From: Anaerolineales bacterium
GTDB taxonomy: Bacteria > Chloroflexota > Anaerolineae > Anaerolineales > UBA4823
Assembly (NCBI GenBank): GCA_022865865.1
Contig: JALHTN010000160.1
Coordinates: 1 to 9,459, forward strand
Direction: 5' to 3'
Length of the DNA: 9,459 bases
Part shown: in pieces, positions 7,850-9,459 of the stretch
Layout of the letters: each line of letters begins with the position of its first letter
How positions within the stretch are numbered: position 1 is the stretch's first letter
The notes under the pieces: generated by a model
The model's database searches: none
Seen by the model: only the letters and a program-made list of their open reading frames with translations
Told to the model about the DNA's origin: nothing
Position numbers and translations under genes: made by a program

Positions 7850-8140
7850 AGCGCACGGGCTCTTTCAGCATAATTTGAGGTATTGCTCTGCTAAGATTAC
7901 TAGTTTATTAATATATTTGCATCAAAACTTTATGATTCGCTGTTAGAGTTGACGAGGATGAGGGTTCCCGGCCGCGGGGTCGGGTTAATCTCAGGGATAA
8001 AGGTAAAGTCCTGGGAAAAAATCGAGAGATCAGCGGAAGCCCTCCGGGCGTATCACAGTCCATTTTCTATCCCTCCAACACAGAACCTTGCTACAATACC
8101 GTCCAGGTGACTGGACGGATAAAACAGCAAGGAGTGATGC
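7850..8140 (+). ncRNA. glmS ribozyme (glucosamine-6-phosphate-activated self-cleaving RNA)
   Basis: In known cases this leader RNA uses GlcN6P as cofactor to cut itself, after which the glmS mRNA is degraded. All named elements can be found by hand. Cleavage is expected between A7850 and G7851 of AGCGC. P1 pairs 7859-7869 with 7939-7949 (9 bp around a UU/UU mismatch). The core GUUGACGAGGAUG lies at 7948-7960. P2 pairs GAGGG 7960-7964 with CCCUC 8040-8044. Core AUCGA is at 8021-8025 and AGCGGAAG at 8032-8039, where GCG 8033-8035 can pair with CGC 7852-7854. P3 pairs 8046-8049 with 8058-8061. Its loop GUAUCAC (8050-8056) forms the 7-bp pseudoknot P3.1 with GUGAUGC (8134-8140). P4 pairs CCUUGCU 8086-8092 with AGCAAGG 8126-8132, and P4.1 is an 8-bp GUGA-capped hairpin (8099-8118). 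It lies 90 nt before glmS. Departures: a long P1 loop, an insertion in the P2 loop, and a 24-nt P3-P4 joiner. Confidence 0.92.
7967..8016 (+). other. Two-hairpin insertion inside the P2 loop of the glmS ribozyme
   Basis: Between the first P2 strand (ending 7964, then UU) and the AUCGA core (8021), where the Bacillus and Thermoanaerobacter ribozymes I recall have only a few nucleotides, there are about 55 nt. Hairpin one pairs CCCGGCC (7967-7973) with GGUCGGG (7978-7984), 7 bp closed by a GCGG loop. Hairpin two pairs UCUCAGGG (7989-7996) with UCCUGGGA (8009-8016), 8 bp with two G-U wobbles and an extra U-G, around a 12-nt purine-rich loop. A run of A (8016-8021) then joins the core. Confidence 0.75.
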
Positions 8141-8170
8141 AGTAATCGAAAATCTAGCCGATTGTACTGC
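8139..8170 (+). promoter_or_regulatory. Alternative hairpin 1 in the glmS leader, competing with P3.1
   Basis: GCAGUA (8139-8144) pairs with UACUGC (8165-8170), continued by AUCG (8145-8148) with CGAU (8159-8162) across a 2-nt UG bulge: 10 bp in all. Bases 8139-8140 are also the last two of the P3.1 pseudoknot strand, so this hairpin and a complete pseudoknot exclude each other. It is also exclusive with hairpin 2. Structure deduced by pairing only. Confidence 0.55.
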
Positions 8171-8204
8171 GCATAGGCAATTCGTAATTATTGGTGCAGT
8201 ACGA
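8162..8204 (+). promoter_or_regulatory. Alternative hairpin 2 in the glmS leader
   Basis: UUGUACUGCGC (8162-8172) pairs with GUGCAGUACGA (8194-8204), 11 bp with two wobbles, then after a 5-nt bulge CAAU (8178-8181) pairs with AUUG (8190-8193) around an 8-nt loop. No U-run follows, so it is not an intrinsic terminator. It sits 15 nt before the glmS ribosome binding site and leaves that site free. It uses the same UACUGC as hairpin 1. Confidence 0.6.
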
Positions 8205-8219
8205 AGCTAACTTAATTAT

Positions 8220-8225
8220 GGAGGG
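8220..8225 (+). promoter_or_regulatory. Ribosome binding site of glmS
   Basis: GGAGGG, 5 nt before the ATG at 8231. GGAGGGA (8220-8226) is exactly complementary to UCCCUCC at 8070-8076 within the ribozyme joiner. Confidence 0.85.
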
Positions 8226-8230
8226 AACCC

Positions 8231-9459
8231 ATGTGCGGAATCGTTGGTTATATTGGACCCAGGGATGCAACGCCGATCATCCTGAACGGACTGCGGCGCT
8301 TGGAATACCGGGGTTATGATTCGGCTGGTATCGCGGTGATTGAAGGAGGGGAAATTGAAGTCCGCCGGGAGGCTGGAAAGCTAGATCGATTGGCGGAATT
8401 GGTTCAAAATTTCCCTCTACATGGACAAGTAGGCATTGGGCATACCCGTTGGGCGACACACGGGGAACCGAGTACCAGAAATGCCCACCCACACTTAGGT
8501 GCGAGTGGCACCGTGGTGCTTGTTCATAATGGAATCGTTGAAAATTATTCTGAGCTGCGGGATGAATTATCCGCAGAGGGTGTGGAGTTCAAATCAGATA
8601 CAGACACTGAGGTGATCGTGCAGCTTGTCGATCGCTACCTCTCACTTAAAATGAGCTTTGTTGACGCGGCCCAAAGGGCTATCTCCCACCTCAGAGGAGC
8701 CCATGGGATCGTACTCCTTTCCACCAAAGAAATGGATAAGATCGTGACTGCCAGGGTTGGGAATGCAGGCGGTGTTGTGATCGGATTTGGTCAGGGTGAG
8801 ATGTACATTGCTTCGGATATGCCAGCTATTTTAGAACACACTAGGCAAATGGTATTCCTCGAATCAGGTCAGATTGGTGTGGTAACCAGGGATGGATTGG
8901 AAGTAAATACTTTAGATGGAGAACCGGTTGATTACGAGGAGCACATTGTTCCTTGGGATCCGGTTGCAGCGGAAAAAGGTGAGTATCGTCATTTCATGCA
9001 TAAAGAGATTCATGAACAAGTACGCTCGCTCACTGACACGATCGCGGGCAGAGTGGATTTCGATTCGGGTCGCATTCATCTTGACCAACTCAACCTGACT
9101 TCAGAATTAGCAAAACGTATTAACAAGATCTTCATCACTGCTTGTGGAACAGCTTCCCACGCTGGAGTAGTTGGAAAAGTGCTCATCGAGCAGATCGCAC
9201 GTGTACCGGTTGAGATGGATATTGCCTCTGAATTCCGGTACCGGGATCCCATCCTGGATGAAAACACTGCGGTGCTGGCTATCAGTCAATCGGGAGAGAC
9301 CGCAGATACTTTAGCTGCGATGGAAGAAGCCAGACAAAAGAAAGCCCCATTATGGTCCATCGTAAACGTGATAGGCTCGCAAGCGATGCGCATATCAGAT
9401 GGATACATATCGATGCAAACGGGTCCAGAAATCGGGGTTGCATCAACGAAAGCCTATAC
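8231..9459 (+). CDS. glmS: GlmS, glutamine--fructose-6-phosphate aminotransferase (3' end cut off)
   Basis: Cytoplasmic enzyme making glucosamine-6-phosphate from fructose-6-phosphate and glutamine, the first step to UDP-GlcNAc. The frame is open from the ATG to the right edge: 409 complete codons of an expected 600-610. The N-terminal glutaminase domain (1 to about 240) begins MCGIVGYIG, with Cys2 as the nucleophile after Met removal, and has RRLEYRGYDSAGIA (22-35), HTRWATHGEPS (71-81) and HNGIVENY (99-106). The first sugar isomerase domain (from about 290) has ITACGTASHAG (302-312), AISQSGETADT (350-360) and GPEIGVASTKAY (398-409). The second SIS domain and C-tail lie outside the window. 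The usual GSPLVIG stretch reads GNAGGVVIG (178-186). The upstream ribozyme independently supports the identity. Confidence 0.97.
   Translation, partial: MCGIVGYIGPRDATPIILNGLRRLEYRGYDSAGIAVIEGGEIEVRREAGKLDRLAELVQNFPLHGQVGIGHTRWATHGEPSTRNAHPHLGASGTVVLVHNGIVENYSELRDELSAEGVEFKSDTDTEVIVQLVDRYLSLKMSFVDAAQRAISHLRGAHGIVLLSTKEMDKIVTARVGNAGGVVIGFGQGEMYIASDMPAILEHTRQMVFLESGQIGVVTRDGLEVNTLDGEPVDYEEHIVPWDPVAAEKGEYRHFMHKEIHEQVRSLTDTIAGRVDFDSGRIHLDQLNLTSELAKRINKIFITACGTASHAGVVGKVLIEQIARVPVEMDIASEFRYRDPILDENTAVLAISQSGETADTLAAMEEARQKKAPLWSIVNVIGSQAMRISDGYISMQTGPEIGVASTKAY

Larger units (their letters stand above)
7572..8230. other. 659-bp divergent intergenic region between mreB and glmS
   Basis: Holds no convincing coding sequence on either strand. 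The left part (7572-7680) is the mreB leader and promoter. The stretch 7681-7760 shows nothing I can name. The right part is the glmS promoter (7770-7775), an upstream leader of about 70 nt, the glmS ribozyme (7850-8140), two alternative hairpins (8139-8204) and the glmS ribosome binding site (8220-8225). Confidence 0.85.

Noticed and set aside
8162..8204. Hairpin before glmS read as an intrinsic terminator
   Set aside because: No U-run follows the stem; the downstream bases are mixed and lead directly to the ribosome binding site.
8277..8492. 71-codon open frame on the minus strand
   Set aside because: Antisense to the glutaminase domain of glmS, whose frame is unbroken and carries all motifs.
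1..9459. CRISPR arrays, insertion sequences, tRNA or rRNA genes
   Set aside because: No regularly spaced repeats, transposase frames, terminal inverted repeats or tRNA-like cloverleaf were seen; the region is ordinary core chromosome apart from the glmS leader.

Overview
The window looks like chromosomal DNA of a free-living bacterium that elongates as a rod and divides with the Min system. Protein style (MinD, PBP2, MreB and GlmS sequences, moderate GC) suggests Chloroflexota, perhaps Anaerolineae. That is an inference from memory of family sequences, and a Clostridia-like Firmicute is the main alternative because the gene order is the classic one there.

Layout. Positions 1 to 7571 hold one tightly packed minus-strand cluster, read from right to left: mreB, mreC, mreD, mrdA (PBP2), minC, minD, minE and rodA, the last cut by the window edge. 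Gaps are short: 12 bp between mreB and mreC, 1 bp between minD and minE, and a 4-bp ATGA overlap between minE and rodA. An extended -10 box lies upstream of mreB, and a second one between mrdA and minC may give the min genes their own promoter. From 7572 to 8230 there is a 659-bp divergent intergenic region, and from 8231 to the right edge the plus-strand glmS gene (first 409 codons).

The most interesting part is the glmS leader. It carries a convincing glmS self-cleaving ribozyme at 7850-8140. The cleavage site A/GCGC, the P1 stem, the GACGAGG core, P2, P3, the P3.1 pseudoknot (7 bp), P4 and a GUGA-capped P4.1 hairpin can all be paired by hand. Two features depart from the ribozyme as I know it. 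An extra two-hairpin module of about 55 nt sits inside the P2 loop, between the first P2 strand and the AUCGA core. Downstream of the ribozyme are two mutually exclusive hairpins, the first of which competes for two bases of the P3.1 pseudoknot. A CU-rich segment of the P3-P4 joiner is perfectly complementary over 7 nt to the glmS Shine-Dalgarno region.

How the genes work together. GlmS makes glucosamine-6-phosphate, the entry point to UDP-GlcNAc and peptidoglycan precursors, and the ribozyme would throttle it when the product is abundant. The divergent cluster encodes the elongasome that consumes those precursors (the MreB/C/D scaffold, PBP2 transpeptidase and RodA glycosyltransferase) and the MinCDE system that keeps the division septum at midcell. 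The locus thus joins precursor supply, wall elongation and septum placement.
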